Shown piece after piece: positions 37,015 through 47,770 of a stretch of 64,000 nucleotides of DNA. Location: positions 62,001-126,000 of the forward strand of contig NZ_RLII01000008.1 in the NCBI RefSeq assembly GCF_004102745.1, in the 5' to 3' direction. Position 1 is the first letter of the stretch; every line of letters starts with the position of its first letter. The notes beneath the pieces are model-generated. The model did not search any database. It saw only the letters and a program-made list of their open reading frames with translations, and was not told where the DNA came from. Source of the stretch: Acetivibrio mesophilus. GTDB lineage: Bacteria; Bacillota; Clostridia; Acetivibrionales; Acetivibrionaceae. Position numbers and translations under genes: made by a program.

Positions 37015-38637
37015 ATGAATAGAAGAGTTGACAATACAAATAGTTTTAAAAATAAACTTCAAGGCGTCAATAAAATAGGTTTATTATCGAGATTGGGAAT
37101 GTGTGGCAAAAAGTCTTCTAAATTTTTTTACATCATGTCTTCAATTCATATAGTCATTGTAATAATTCAAGCTTCAGGAAAATTACCGGTAGAGTTTCGG
37201 GCTGTAACAGGAATATTTGAAATTGGACTTTCAATTACACTATCTTATCATTTTGGCTATATGGGGATGTTTCAGTCACTAATCACCAATGGTTTGGCAT
37301 CAATACGTCTTTATGCTATATCCAATCAGATACGCGCGGTACTAGCGAGTGAGGCCGGTCATTTAACGGGCAATTTAAGAATAATTGCAAATAGCGCACC
37401 GGGACTTCTTGTAAATCTCTCCGCAGCCAGAATAGCTGTGATGATAGTATCAATAATGGTTGCTTATTCCTATGAGCAAGAGCGCAAATATATAAATAAG
37501 CTGGAGTGGCTGGCTTGTGTTGATGGAGTCACTGGAGCCTATAATCACAGATACTTTCAAACAAAGCTTGAAGAAGAAATTAATAATGCCCGTTATAGAA
37601 GCAGTTCCTTGGCTATGGTAATGATTGATGTGGACAATTTTAAAAAATATAACGATACCCACGGGCATATAGCAGGAGACAGACTACTTTTAAAAACCGC
37701 TGAAATATTTATGGAGGAAGCAAGAGAACAGGATATTGTGTGTAGATATGGAGGAGATGAATTTGCTATATTGATGCCTGATATCGATTCTAAAGGAATT
37801 CTCTCAATGATTGAACGCATAAGAAAAAAATTTATCGGTTTTTTGGATACAGAAGAGATTTGTTTACATAAGTGCGGAATCAGCATATCGGCAGGATATT
37901 CAATATACCCGAAGCTGGCCCGAGATAAAGATGATTTGATTATGCAGGCAGACAGCGCCCTTTATCAGGCGAAGAACATGGGAAGAAATAATGTGCGGAT
38001 CTATAGGGATGTTTTTGAAGATATAAAGACATTTTTTAATTCTGATGAACGACAGCTGTTGGGAGGATTAAGAGCTCTTCTAGGAACGGTATCGGCAAAG
38101 GATAAGTATACCTTGGGACACTCGGAACGTGTAATGGATTATGCAGTGAGAATTGGAAAGGCAATGGGACTTGGAAGTGAAAGATTGCGGCTTCTCAAAA
38201 TTGCGGCTCTGCTTCATGATATAGGGAAGGTTGAGATTTCTGAAACTATTCTGAACAAAACAGAGCCATTGACTTCCAGTGAGATAAAGATTCTACGAAG
38301 ACATCCAATGTATAGTGTGGATATATTGGAGCCTCTATCCAGTATTGAGATGCTAATTGATTCTATAAAGTACCATCATGAAAGATTTGACGGCAAAGGA
38401 TATCCTACGGGGAGAAAGGGGAAGGAGATACCGCTGGAAGCTAGGATTCTATGCGTTGCAGATGCCTTTGATGCCATGCTGTCGGACCGTCCCTATAGAA
38501 AGGGAATGAAAATGAATGATGTATTGTCTGAATTGAGGAGCAATTCCGGCACACAGTTTGACCCTGAGACGGTAAAAGCCTTTTTAAATACTTTTGATAC
38601 CGACTTTGACAGCGTAAGTTGCGTTGAACTAAACTAA
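37015..38637 (+). CDS. Membrane GGDEF / HD-GYP hybrid c-di-GMP enzyme (copy 2)
   Basis: About 540 residues with the same plan as 15566-17083: N-terminal hydrophobic segments (~40-150), GGDEF with CRYGGDEFAILM, then HD-GYP with HDIGK and HHERFDGKGYPTG, all intact. Unlike copy 1 it carries an inhibitory-site motif, REQD, five residues before GGDEF, which typically binds c-di-GMP and damps cyclase activity. ATG 37015 has AAAGGA eight bases upstream; ATG 37006 is the longer option. It lies between gpmI and eno with its own flanking non-coding sequence. Confidence 0.9.
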   Translation: MNRRVDNTNSFKNKLQGVNKIGLLSRLGMCGKKSSKFFYIMSSIHIVIVIIQASGKLPVEFRAVTGIFEIGLSITLSYHFGYMGMFQSLITNGLASIRLYAISNQIRAVLASEAGHLTGNLRIIANSAPGLLVNLSAARIAVMIVSIMVAYSYEQERKYINKLEWLACVDGVTGAYNHRYFQTKLEEEINNARYRSSSLAMVMIDVDNFKKYNDTHGHIAGDRLLLKTAEIFMEEAREQDIVCRYGGDEFAILMPDIDSKGILSMIERIRKKFIGFLDTEEICLHKCGISISAGYSIYPKLARDKDDLIMQADSALYQAKNMGRNNVRIYRDVFEDIKTFFNSDERQLLGGLRALLGTVSAKDKYTLGHSERVMDYAVRIGKAMGLGSERLRLLKIAALLHDIGKVEISETILNKTEPLTSSEIKILRRHPMYSVDILEPLSSIEMLIDSIKYHHERFDGKGYPTGRKGKEIPLEARILCVADAFDAMLSDRPYRKGMKMNDVLSELRSNSGTQFDPETVKAFLNTFDTDFDSVSCVELN

Positions 38638-38813
38638 ATAGCTTCATTTAGTTTCATGGAAATAATAAAAAAATGTTTTAATATCAACCATTATGGATAA
38701 AATATACTATAGTTTTGCAATAAATGATTTTCTAATTCGGTTTTGCGGCTATGCCGAAGATGCAATCTTAGGTTCTAAAGATACAAAAAAATAGCAATAT
38801 GAAGGGAGAATAA

Positions 38814-40118
<1,305 letters not shown>

Positions 40119-40294
40119 GATATATAGAATATATTCGAAGGCCGACATTTTTCTATATAAAAAAACAAGATACTTTGTAAAAAAATACTATGAACATATG
40201 AAAAACTTTGAAAAAACATTGGTAATAATGCTTGTATTCTGCGTATTAGTATGTTAAAATGTATCTTGTTAATTTTTTAGGAGGTGCCTTTAGC

Positions 40295-40534
40295 ATGCAA
40301 ATAGTAGTAACTATTTTTCACTTAATTTTTTCATTGTCATTGATTGTGATTGTATTGCTCCAGTCAGGCAAACAGGCTGGGTTATCAGGTTCTATTGCCG
40401 GCGGCGCAGAGACTTTTTTTGGGAAGAACAAAGGGAGAACTATTGATGCCATTTTAAGTAAATATACAGCAGTTGCAGCTATAGGATTCCTGATTACTTC
40501 AGTTGTATTGCAGCTTATTATTAATTCTAAATAA
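40295..40534 (+). CDS. secG: Preprotein translocase subunit SecG
   Basis: A 79-residue membrane subunit of SecYEG. Two hydrophobic helices (~3-25 and ~52-75) flank a Gly/Lys-rich loop with GLSGSIAGGAETFFGKNKGRTID. ATG 40295 follows TTAGGAGGTGCC and gives the normal SecG length; the ATG at 40259 would add 12 non-conserved residues. Confidence 0.93.
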   Translation: MQIVVTIFHLIFSLSLIVIVLLQSGKQAGLSGSIAGGAETFFGKNKGRTIDAILSKYTAVAAIGFLITSVVLQLIINSK

Positions 40535-40858
40535 GAGAATACCAAGAGGAAACTGTATAATTGCAGTTTCCTTTTTTTGCTGCTTTTTACACCATTCTTT
40601 TTGTTTAATATATTTTTTATGCTTTGGTATGTGCAATAATATAATTTGCGTAAATAAGCCATAAACTATATAGCTAATATTTCTTTATAAAAATCAAAGA
40701 GTGTATTTATTCCTTGTAATTATTATTTTAATCTAGTAATATATTATTGGGCTTTGATTTTGCCTGTATGTTATAGCAATTGCGATGATATTTTTGGGGT
40801 TAGATGTTTATATAATTGTTTTAAGCTATTCAATAATAAATTGGAGGTATTGGTTTCG
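40535..40858 (+). other. 324-base intergenic region between secG and the HD gene
   Basis: It contains the secG terminator at its left end. The rest is very AT-rich with no supported gene. An open frame from 40754 joins the HD gene but lacks a ribosome-binding site. GGAGG appears only just before ATG 40859. Confidence 0.5.
40547..40578 (+). terminator. Terminator after secG
   Basis: AGGAAACTG and CAGTTTCCT pair across an eight-base loop, followed by seven T residues. Confidence 0.85.
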
Positions 40859-41410
40859 ATGGAAAGAGAACAGGCACTGGAAGAGTTAAGGGGCAGAATT
40901 GAAAATGAGAACTTGATAAAACATTCTCTTGCAGTTGAAGCAATAATGAAGGATCTGGCTTTTTATTTTAAGGACGATATAGACAAGTGGGGCTTAGCCG
41001 GGTTGCTCCATGACATTGACTGTGAAAAAACAGCGGGCGACATTTCAAAGCACAGCTTGGTTGGTGCGGAGATTCTTGAGTCTCTCGATATTGAGAGTTC
41101 GATTGTGTATGCGGTAAAAGCCCACAATGATTATCATGGGATTGAAAGAAAGAGAAAGATTGACAAGGCTTTGTTCTGCGCTGACCCTGCAGCAGGTATT
41201 ATTACTGCTTCAGCTTTGATTCTTCCTTCCAAAAAACTGGAGGATGTAACCGTTGAGTTTGTTATAAAAAGGATTAATGAAAAAGGCTTTGCTAAAGGTG
41301 TCAATAGAGAGCAGATAAAGTCATGCGAACAGTTGGGTATTTCTTTGGAAAAATTTATTGAAATCTCTCTGGAAGCTATGAAGAAAATTTCAGACGATTT
41401 AGGCCTGTAA
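40859..41410 (+). CDS. HD-domain hydrolase (HDIG type)
   Basis: About 183 residues. An HD phosphohydrolase domain with H (IKHSLAVEAI), HD (LLHDIDCEKT) and a second His (VKAHNDYHG) plus Asp (LFCADPAAG) forms a plausible metal site. Such proteins hydrolyse phosphate esters, often nucleotides, but the substrate is unknown. ATG 40859 has TTGGAGG upstream. Upstream lies secG, downstream rnr. Confidence 0.85.
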   Translation: MEREQALEELRGRIENENLIKHSLAVEAIMKDLAFYFKDDIDKWGLAGLLHDIDCEKTAGDISKHSLVGAEILESLDIESSIVYAVKAHNDYHGIERKRKIDKALFCADPAAGIITASALILPSKKLEDVTVEFVIKRINEKGFAKGVNREQIKSCEQLGISLEKFIEISLEAMKKISDDLGL

Positions 41411-41447
41411 TAGAATTTTTTTATGATACTTACAGTTTACACAGTAT

Positions 41448-41480
41448 AAAAACCAGGGTTTAATAATCTTGGTTTTTTAT
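41448..41480 (+). terminator. Terminator after the HD hydrolase
   Basis: AAAAACCAGG against CTTGGTTTTT, with a short AT-rich loop and a T run. Confidence 0.7.
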
Positions 41481-41627
41481 TTAGCCTCTTGAAATGAAAG
41501 AGGGAAAAGTGAATGGACTCGATGTTTCAAGCATTTGATTAGGAATTGATAAAAAAATTATTAAAGAGTGTACTTTGTGGGAAAAATAGTACAAACAAGC
41601 CAATTACTATATACGAGAAGGAGGGAA

Positions 41628-43925
41628 ATGCTGTATATTAATACAGCTTTACAAAAAATTATGGAGAGAAGAGACAGGATACTGGCATTTATGAGGGAGG
41701 ATGCATATAAACCTCTTTTATTCAGTGAATTGGTTTCTGTACTGGATGTCCCTAAAAGTGATATTGGGCATTTTGAAAACCTATTAAAGGAACTGGAAGA
41801 GGAAGGAAGTATATTTAAGACCCAGAAAGACAGATATGGAGTCCCTGAGAGGATGAATCTGATATGCGGATATCTCCAGGGAAATGAACATGGGTATGGA
41901 TTTTTGATTCCCGATGATGAGAATATGAAGGATATATTTATTCCTTCCGGAAGCTTAAATGGCGCGATGCATAAAGACAGGGTAATAGCAAGGATCAATA
42001 AAAAAGTCATCGGAGACAAAAGGGCTGAAGGAGAAATAATAAAAATTGTAAAAAGGGCTAACAAGACTGTTGTTGGAACCTTTGAAAGCAGTAAGTATTT
42101 TGGCTTTGTGGTGCCCGATGATACAAGAATATCGGGAGACGTTTTTATTCCAAAGGATGAGATAAATGGAGCTAAGTCAGGGCAGAAGGTTGTAGCGGAG
42201 ATTGTTGTTTGGCCGGGAAAAAGAAGAAACGCCGAGGGAAAAATAATTGAAATAATTGGAGACAGGGATGAGCCCGGTTCCGATATTTTATCCATTATAA
42301 AGGCTTACAACTTAAGGGAGGACTTCCCTGAGGAGGTTATGAGTCAGGCGAAATCAATTAGCCAGAATGTAACGGAGGATATGCTTAAAGGAAGACGGGA
42401 TCTCAGGGAATTAACCATGGTTACTATTGATGGCGAAGATGCCAAAGACTTAGACGATGCTGTTTCCATTGAAAAGCTACCTAACGGAAATTATCGTCTG
42501 GGAGTTCATATTGCTGACGTAAGCTATTATGTCACCGAAAACTCTCCTTTGGATGTTGAAGCTCTGAAAAGAGGAACCAGTGTTTATCTGGTAGACAGGG
42601 TTATACCTATGCTTCCGAGAGAGCTTTCGAACGGTATATGCAGTCTTAACCCTAAAGTAGATAGGCTTGCTTTCACTGTTATGATGGAAATTGATAGACA
42701 CGGCAGAGTTGTAGACCATGACATATTTGAGAGTGTAATAAACGTTAATGAGAGAATGACTTATACCGACGTTTACAAGATTCTTGAGGAATATGACGAA
42801 AAACTTATTGAGCGCTACAAATACCTCTGTGATACTTTCCAGACAATGAAAGAATTGGCGCTTATGCTTAGAAAAAAGAGGATGGACAGAGGAGCCATTG
42901 ATTTTGACTTTGATGAGGCCAAAATAATACTTGACGAGAAAGGTGTGCCGGTTGAGGTTAAAAAGTATGAAATGACTATTGCAAATAATATTATTGAAGA
43001 ATTCATGCTGATATGCAATGAGACGGTTGCAGAACACTTTTTCTGGACCAATACACCTTTTGTTTATAGAATTCATGAAGACCCGGATACGGAAAAAATT
43101 GAGGCTTTCAGCGAGTTTGTACACAATATGGGATACACGCTAAAGGGCATAAATAAAATTCATCCTAGGGCATTACAGGACGTATTAGAAAAGGCCAGAG
43201 GCACTAGGGAAGAGACCATAATAAGCACAGTTATGCTGAGATCTTTGCAAAAGGCCAGATACAGCCATATAAACAGCGGGCATTTTGGGCTTGCTGCGAA
43301 GTATTACTGTCACTTTACCTCACCTATTAGAAGGTATCCTGACCTTATTATTCACCGAATTATGAAGGAATACTTAAAGGGCAGTATGAATCCGTCAAGA
43401 GAAGATTTGCTAATCAACAGGCTCCCTGAGGTTGCAAAGCTTTGTTCTGACAGGGAAAGGGCTGCTGAAGAGGCGGAGAGAGATACGGAAGATCTAAAGA
43501 AGGTTGAATTCATGAAGAAGCATGAAGGACAGGTATTTGAAGGAATAATATCAAACGTAACCTCCTTTGGTATGTTTGTTGAGTTGGAAAACACTATCGA
43601 AGGCCTGGTAAGAATGAGTAGCATGGAAGATGACTATTATGTGTATAATGACAAGAACTATAGCCTGATAGGAGAAAGAAGCAGAAAGGTTTACCGAATT
43701 GGTGATGTCATAAATGTTATGCTGATTAAAGCTGACATATCCACACGCAAGATTGAATTTGGAATTGTTGACAATAGTAGTACAGAAAGCGATGAAGAGA
43801 CTCAAGAGGCGGATTTGGATGAAGAGAATAAACCGAAGAGAAAACGGAAGAGGAAAGTAATGGATGAGGCAATATTCCTACACGTACAGGGTAAAAAGAA
43901 AAAAGACAAAAAAATAAAAGTATAA
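41628..43925 (+). CDS. rnr: Ribonuclease R
   Basis: 3'-to-5' exoribonuclease of the RNB family that degrades structured RNA, about 765 residues. It has an N-terminal winged-helix region, cold-shock domains (~75-215, with GNEHGYGFLIPDD), the RNB catalytic domain (TIDGEDAKDLDDAVSIE with its Mg-binding aspartates, then FTSPIRRYPDLI), an S1 domain (FEGIISNVTSFGMFVELENTIEGLV) and a Lys/Arg-rich tail. The start is uncertain: AAGGAGGG lies only two bases before ATG 41628, so CTG 41631 or a later start could be used. GTG 41568 gives a longer frame without a ribosome-binding site. It is usually followed by smpB, but here DUF523 follows. Confidence 0.93.
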   Translation: MLYINTALQKIMERRDRILAFMREDAYKPLLFSELVSVLDVPKSDIGHFENLLKELEEEGSIFKTQKDRYGVPERMNLICGYLQGNEHGYGFLIPDDENMKDIFIPSGSLNGAMHKDRVIARINKKVIGDKRAEGEIIKIVKRANKTVVGTFESSKYFGFVVPDDTRISGDVFIPKDEINGAKSGQKVVAEIVVWPGKRRNAEGKIIEIIGDRDEPGSDILSIIKAYNLREDFPEEVMSQAKSISQNVTEDMLKGRRDLRELTMVTIDGEDAKDLDDAVSIEKLPNGNYRLGVHIADVSYYVTENSPLDVEALKRGTSVYLVDRVIPMLPRELSNGICSLNPKVDRLAFTVMMEIDRHGRVVDHDIFESVINVNERMTYTDVYKILEEYDEKLIERYKYLCDTFQTMKELALMLRKKRMDRGAIDFDFDEAKIILDEKGVPVEVKKYEMTIANNIIEEFMLICNETVAEHFFWTNTPFVYRIHEDPDTEKIEAFSEFVHNMGYTLKGINKIHPRALQDVLEKARGTREETIISTVMLRSLQKARYSHINSGHFGLAAKYYCHFTSPIRRYPDLIIHRIMKEYLKGSMNPSREDLLINRLPEVAKLCSDRERAAEEAERDTEDLKKVEFMKKHEGQVFEGIISNVTSFGMFVELENTIEGLVRMSSMEDDYYVYNDKNYSLIGERSRKVYRIGDVINVMLIKADISTRKIEFGIVDNSSTESDEETQEADLDEENKPKRKRKRKVMDEAIFLHVQGKKKKDKKIKV

Positions 43926-43940
43926 AGGGAGAGATTTGAT

Positions 43941-44384
43941 ATTCTACTTGTGAGTGCATGCCTTCTTGGAGTGGATTGTAAATATAACGGAAAAAATAAT
44001 CTGAATAATAAGGTCTTAAATCTCCTTTCAGAAGACACCTTGATACCGATATGTCCTGAGCAATTGGGTGGATGCCCTACGCCGAGAATTCCTGCGGAGA
44101 TAGTAGGCGGTGACGGTGCGGATGTTTTGGATGCCAAGGGACGAGTGATGACCAAAAATGGGGAAGACGTTACCGAGTATTTTATTAAGGGCGCCCGGGA
44201 GGTACTAAAGATTGCTCAAGCCATGGGTATTGAGAAAGCAATATTAAAGGCTAGAAGTCCGTCCTGCGGAGTTTGCAGCATTTACGATGGTACATTTTCA
44301 GGTAAAACAAAAAAGGGCAACGGTGTGACTTCAGAGATTCTAAAAAGAAACGGAGTTTCCATTTTGACGGAGGAAGATATATAA
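43941..44384 (+). CDS. DUF523 family protein (YbbK-like)
   Basis: About 148 residues of the DUF523 family, function unknown. The conserved N-terminus VSACLLGVDCKYNG, CPEQLGGCPTPR and KARSPSCGVC contain several conserved cysteines, which could bind a metal or cluster. The start is unusual: GGGAGAG lies eight bases before an ATT codon (43941) that would give the ILLVSACLLG start seen in homologues (usually MILVSACLLG). The first standard start, GTG 43950, is 17 bases from the site and trims the conserved strand. It begins 15 bases after the rnr stop. Confidence 0.82.
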   Translation: MLLVSACLLGVDCKYNGKNNLNNKVLNLLSEDTLIPICPEQLGGCPTPRIPAEIVGGDGADVLDAKGRVMTKNGEDVTEYFIKGAREVLKIAQAMGIEKAILKARSPSCGVCSIYDGTFSGKTKKGNGVTSEILKRNGVSILTEEDI

Positions 44385-44424
44385 AAAGTAAAGAATCGAT
44401 AAGCAGGAAATGTAGAATAACATT

Positions 44425-44455
44425 ATGAGGAGGTAAAATGCTTTTACCTCCTCAT
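44425..44455. terminator. Perfect 14-bp hairpin between convergent genes
   Basis: ATGAGGAGGTAAAA, a three-base loop and TTTTACCTCCTCAT form a perfect inverted repeat between the convergent DUF523 and HPr-like genes. It can fold on either strand and probably acts as a bidirectional terminator, though T tracts are poor. Confidence 0.7.
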
Positions 44456-44461
44456 TACAAG

Positions 44462-44689
44462 CTAAATAATAAAGTTTTTGATTTCATCGCAGAAGCTTTC
44501 GCATTCGTCAGCGTGAACATCTACCCTGATAGGTTTACTTAAGTCAAGACTGAAGATACCCATAATAGATTTTGCATCGACTACATAGCGACCCGATGTT
44601 AAATCAATATCAAAATCATATTTATTAACTATATTAACAAAATCCTTAACATCAGTGATGGACTTAAGTGAAATATTGAATGATTTCAT
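44462..44689 (-). CDS. HPr-like protein lacking the active-site histidine
   Basis: A 75-residue protein resembling HPr in its C-terminal half. VDAKSIMGIFSLDLSKPIRV aligns with the Ser46 region of HPr (Ser41 here). The N-terminal half has no GLHARP motif, so it cannot act as a PTS His carrier. It keeps the serine and surrounding residues that HprK recognises, which suggests a regulatory rather than transport role. The gene is monocistronic on the reverse strand with a strong GGGGG ribosome-binding site, and divergent from mtaB. Similar truncated HPr-like genes occur in clostridia; no function is known to me. Confidence 0.75.
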   Translation of the reverse strand: MKSFNISLKSITDVKDFVNIVNKYDFDIDLTSGRYVVDAKSIMGIFSLDLSKPIRVDVHADECESFCDEIKNFII

Positions 44690-44848
44690 ACAATTTCCCC
44701 CTTTATATTTCTTTAGGTATTATTTGCTTCTGCTTATATATTAACCTGTTTGCAGTTGCAAGTCAATCGTGATATTGCTAAAATTTACTTAGTATTTTAT
44801 AACTATTTTTTTCATATCAAAATAAAGTAGAGGAGTATTAAAGAAACA

Positions 44849-46153
44849 ATGAAAAGGGTTGCATTCTACACATTAGGCTGCAAAGTAAACCAATATGAGA
44901 CGGAGGCAATATCCGAGATGTTTGAAAAAGCAGGCTATAGGATAGTTGACTTTGAACAAGAAGCCGATGTTTATGTGATAAATACATGTACTGTTACAAA
45001 TTTGAGTGACCGAAAGTCCCGACAAATGATAAGAAGAGCCAAAAGAAATAATGAGGATTCCATAGTGATTGTAGTTGGATGTTATGCTCAGACCGCTCCA
45101 CAGGAAGTGAGCGAAATTGAAGGGGTAAATATGGTTGTTGGGACTCGGGATAGAAGCAGAATTATAGAGTATCTTGAGGAGCTGGAGTCTTTTGGCGGCC
45201 GACGGAATTATGTTGAAGATATAATGAAAACCAGGGAATTTGAGGAATTGGGTGTTGATGTATACAAAGAACGTACCCGGGCTTTTATTAAGATACAGGA
45301 GGGATGCAATCAGTTTTGCACATATTGTATAATTCCTTATGCAAGGGGACCCGTAAGAAGCCGTTCGGAGGAAAACATTCTAAAGGAAGTGGCAGGGCTT
45401 GCCCAAAGCGGATATAAAGAAATAGTACTTACTGGAATACATGTTGCCTCTTATGGAAAAGATATAAAGACCACTTCTTTGGTTGAAATTATGAAAAAGG
45501 TCCACGAAGTTGAAGGGATAGAAAGAATCAGACTTGGTTCAATTGAGCCTACAACGGTAACGGAAGAATTTGTTGAAGCGATAAAGGGAATGGAGAAGTT
45601 GTGCCCTCAGTTCCATATTTCACTTCAAAGCGGATGTGACAGCACTTTAAAGCGGATGAACCGAAAGTATACCACTAAAGAATATCTTAGGTCTGTAAGG
45701 CTTCTGAGAGATAATTTGAAGGATGTCGCTATTACAACTGATGTTATGGTCGGTTTTCCTGGAGAAACCGATGAAGAATTCAACGAAACATACAGATTTC
45801 TTGAAGAAGTTTTCTTCTCGAATATGCATGTATTCAAGTATTCCCGTAGAAAAGGTACACCGGCTGCGTCTTATCCCAATCAGGTTTCGCCGCAAAAAAA
45901 AGAAGAAAGAAGCCGCAAGTTGATTGAGCTTGCTTCCAATATGACATTAAAATACAACAGAGGTTTCATAGGCAAGACTTTGCCGGTGTTGTTTGAGCAG
46001 GAAGTAAAGGGAAAAGAAGGTTTTATGGAAGGATTGACACCAAATTATATACGGGTTGAATGCAGAGGAAATAAGGATATAGAAGGAGAAATTCTTGATG
46101 TGCAGCTAAAAGAGACTGAAAATGATTTTATCATCGGGGAGATAGTAAGGTGA
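44849..46153 (+). CDS. mtaB: tRNA t6A37 methylthiotransferase MtaB
   Basis: Radical-SAM methylthiotransferase that converts t6A37 to ms2t6A37 in tRNA-Lys. The 434 residues have an N-terminal UPF0004 domain (YTLGCKVNQYETEA, with Cys residues for a second cluster), the radical SAM motif CNQFCTYC (Cys153, Cys157, Cys160), IKIQEGC and a C-terminal TRAM domain (~370-434). KVNQYE is the MtaB-type signature, as opposed to MiaB. Confidence 0.93.
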   Translation: MKRVAFYTLGCKVNQYETEAISEMFEKAGYRIVDFEQEADVYVINTCTVTNLSDRKSRQMIRRAKRNNEDSIVIVVGCYAQTAPQEVSEIEGVNMVVGTRDRSRIIEYLEELESFGGRRNYVEDIMKTREFEELGVDVYKERTRAFIKIQEGCNQFCTYCIIPYARGPVRSRSEENILKEVAGLAQSGYKEIVLTGIHVASYGKDIKTTSLVEIMKKVHEVEGIERIRLGSIEPTTVTEEFVEAIKGMEKLCPQFHISLQSGCDSTLKRMNRKYTTKEYLRSVRLLRDNLKDVAITTDVMVGFPGETDEEFNETYRFLEEVFFSNMHVFKYSRRKGTPAASYPNQVSPQKKEERSRKLIELASNMTLKYNRGFIGKTLPVLFEQEVKGKEGFMEGLTPNYIRVECRGNKDIEGEILDVQLKETENDFIIGEIVR

Positions 46154-46363
46154 CATTATTGCATACAAGTTTTTAAAACTTTAAGGAAACTGCGAGAATA
46201 AAAGATACAACATAATCAGATAAGCAGAATTGGCGTCAATTGTCCTCAAAAATATTGCATAATTTATCCTATTGTATTACTATATATATATATGCGTGGT
46301 GTTATGACAGTGATTTGGTACCATTTACCATTAGTCCTTACTTGGACAGGAGAGTGATTAGTT

Positions 46364-46633
46364 ATGGCAAACAATGAAACTATGATGTTTAGTGTTGAAA
46401 AAGAAAAGGTTAATGAAGCCAGGGAATTGCTTTTATCTGTATATCAGGCTTTAAAAGAGAAGGGTTACAATCCCATTAACCAGATTGTAGGTTATATTCT
46501 TTCGGGGGATCCGACCTACATAACTAATCATCTGGATGCCAGAAGTTCTATCAGAAAATTGGAAAGGGACGAGCTTTTAGAGGAAATACTAAGATGTTAT
46601 CTGGAAGAATCTATTAATAAAGGCTCCGTATGA
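46364..46633 (+). CDS. ireB: IreB family regulatory phosphoprotein
   Basis: An 89-residue member of UPF0297/IreB. In Enterococcus IreB is a substrate of the Ser/Thr kinase IreK and modulates cephalosporin resistance. The family signature is evident in [32 protein letters not shown] and [18 protein letters not shown]. It lies two genes from ruvX and three from DUF1292, a common clostridial neighbourhood. AGGAGAG precedes the ATG. Confidence 0.92.
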   Translation: MANNETMMFSVEKEKVNEARELLLSVYQALKEKGYNPINQIVGYILSGDPTYITNHLDARSSIRKLERDELLEEILRCYLEESINKGSV

Positions 46634-46650
46634 TAAATACGGAGTTTTTT
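46623..46650 (+). terminator. Terminator overlapping the ireB stop codon
   Basis: CTCCGTAT and ATACGGAG pair around a five-base loop and end in six T residues. The left arm lies within the last ireB codons. Confidence 0.85.
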
Positions 46651-46762
46651 ATAGTATTTTGACACTTAAAGTCACTTGTAAAGCTTTGTTCTTTATCTGA
46701 AAAATGCTCTATTTGAAATATGTCGATTAATAAATAATGAAGTTGTTAGGCTGGTGTAATAA

Positions 46763-47710
46763 TTGGAATATTGTAAATTGGGTAATACAGATTTGGAAGT
46801 TTCAAAGCTATGTTTTGGCGGACTTATAATTGGACCTCTTCAAGCAAATCTTCCTCCAGAGCGTGGAGCCGAAATAATTTTAAAGGCTTTTGAGCTTGGT
46901 GTCAATTTTATTGATACGGCAGAGCTTTATGGTACTTATCCTCATATCAGACAAGCATTAAAAAAAACAAATAAGAATATTGTAATCGCGACGAAGTCTT
47001 ATGCTTATTCTGCCGAAGGGGCAAAGGAAAGTCTGGAGAAAGCAAGGAAAGAATTGGATATTGATGTGATAGACATTTTCTTGCTTCATGAGCAGGAGAG
47101 CAGACTTACATTACGGGGTCATAGAGAAGCTCTGGAATATTATATTTCGATGAAAGAAAAGGGAATAATAAAAGCGGTTGGAGCATCAACCCATAATGTA
47201 GAAGTCGTGGATGCCTGTGCCGAGATGCCGGAGATTGATATAATTCATCCTATAATAAACAAGAGTGGCATTGGTATAGGAGACGGAACAATAGAAGATA
47301 TGCTGAAAGCTGTCAAAAAGGCCTATGATGCAGGGAAAGGAATATACGGTATGAAGCCTTTGGGAGGAGGCAATCTGATTAAATCCTATGAGGATTCTAT
47401 GGATTTTGTGCTCAACATTCCGTATATACATTCCATAGCTCTCGGTATGCAGTCAATAGAAGAAGTAATTATGAATGTATGCGTATTTGAGTGCAAAGAG
47501 GTGCCTCAAGATGTCAAGAAAAATCTCGAGAGTAGAAAAAGACAGCTTCATATTGACTGGTGGTGTGAAGGTTGCGGAAAATGCGTAGAAAGATGCAAAC
47601 AGGAGGCTCTAAGACTAGTTGACGGAAAAGCAAGGGTCTTGGAAGAAAAATGTGTATTATGCAGTTACTGCGCATCGGTTTGTCCTGTATTTGCTATCAA
47701 GGTATCATAG
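46763..47710 (+). CDS. Aldo/keto reductase with C-terminal 4Fe-4S ferredoxin domain
   Basis: A 315-residue protein. The N-terminal aldo/keto reductase TIM barrel has LCFGGLIIG, FIDTAELYGTY (Asp and Tyr of the catalytic tetrad), LLHEQ and a final SIALGMQSIEE. The C-terminal bacterial ferredoxin domain (~268-315) has two clusters: CEGCGKCVERC and CVLCSYCASVC. It may couple NAD(P)H or ferredoxin electrons to a small carbonyl substrate, but the substrate is unknown. The start is TTG with a weak GGTG. It lies between ireB and ruvX, possibly inserted there. Confidence 0.88.
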   Translation: MEYCKLGNTDLEVSKLCFGGLIIGPLQANLPPERGAEIILKAFELGVNFIDTAELYGTYPHIRQALKKTNKNIVIATKSYAYSAEGAKESLEKARKELDIDVIDIFLLHEQESRLTLRGHREALEYYISMKEKGIIKAVGASTHNVEVVDACAEMPEIDIIHPIINKSGIGIGDGTIEDMLKAVKKAYDAGKGIYGMKPLGGGNLIKSYEDSMDFVLNIPYIHSIALGMQSIEEVIMNVCVFECKEVPQDVKKNLESRKRQLHIDWWCEGCGKCVERCKQEALRLVDGKARVLEEKCVLCSYCASVCPVFAIKVS

Positions 47711-47770
47711 TTTTGAAGATAATAAAAGCTCTGAACCAAAAGAATTATCATAAGAGTGTCGGAGGTATCT

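Noticed and set aside
41561-43124. Long reverse-strand open frames of 244 and 215 residues
   Set aside because: They are antisense to rnr, which has all its domains. Low-complexity Ser/Ile/Leu/Phe composition is typical of shadows in AT-rich genes.
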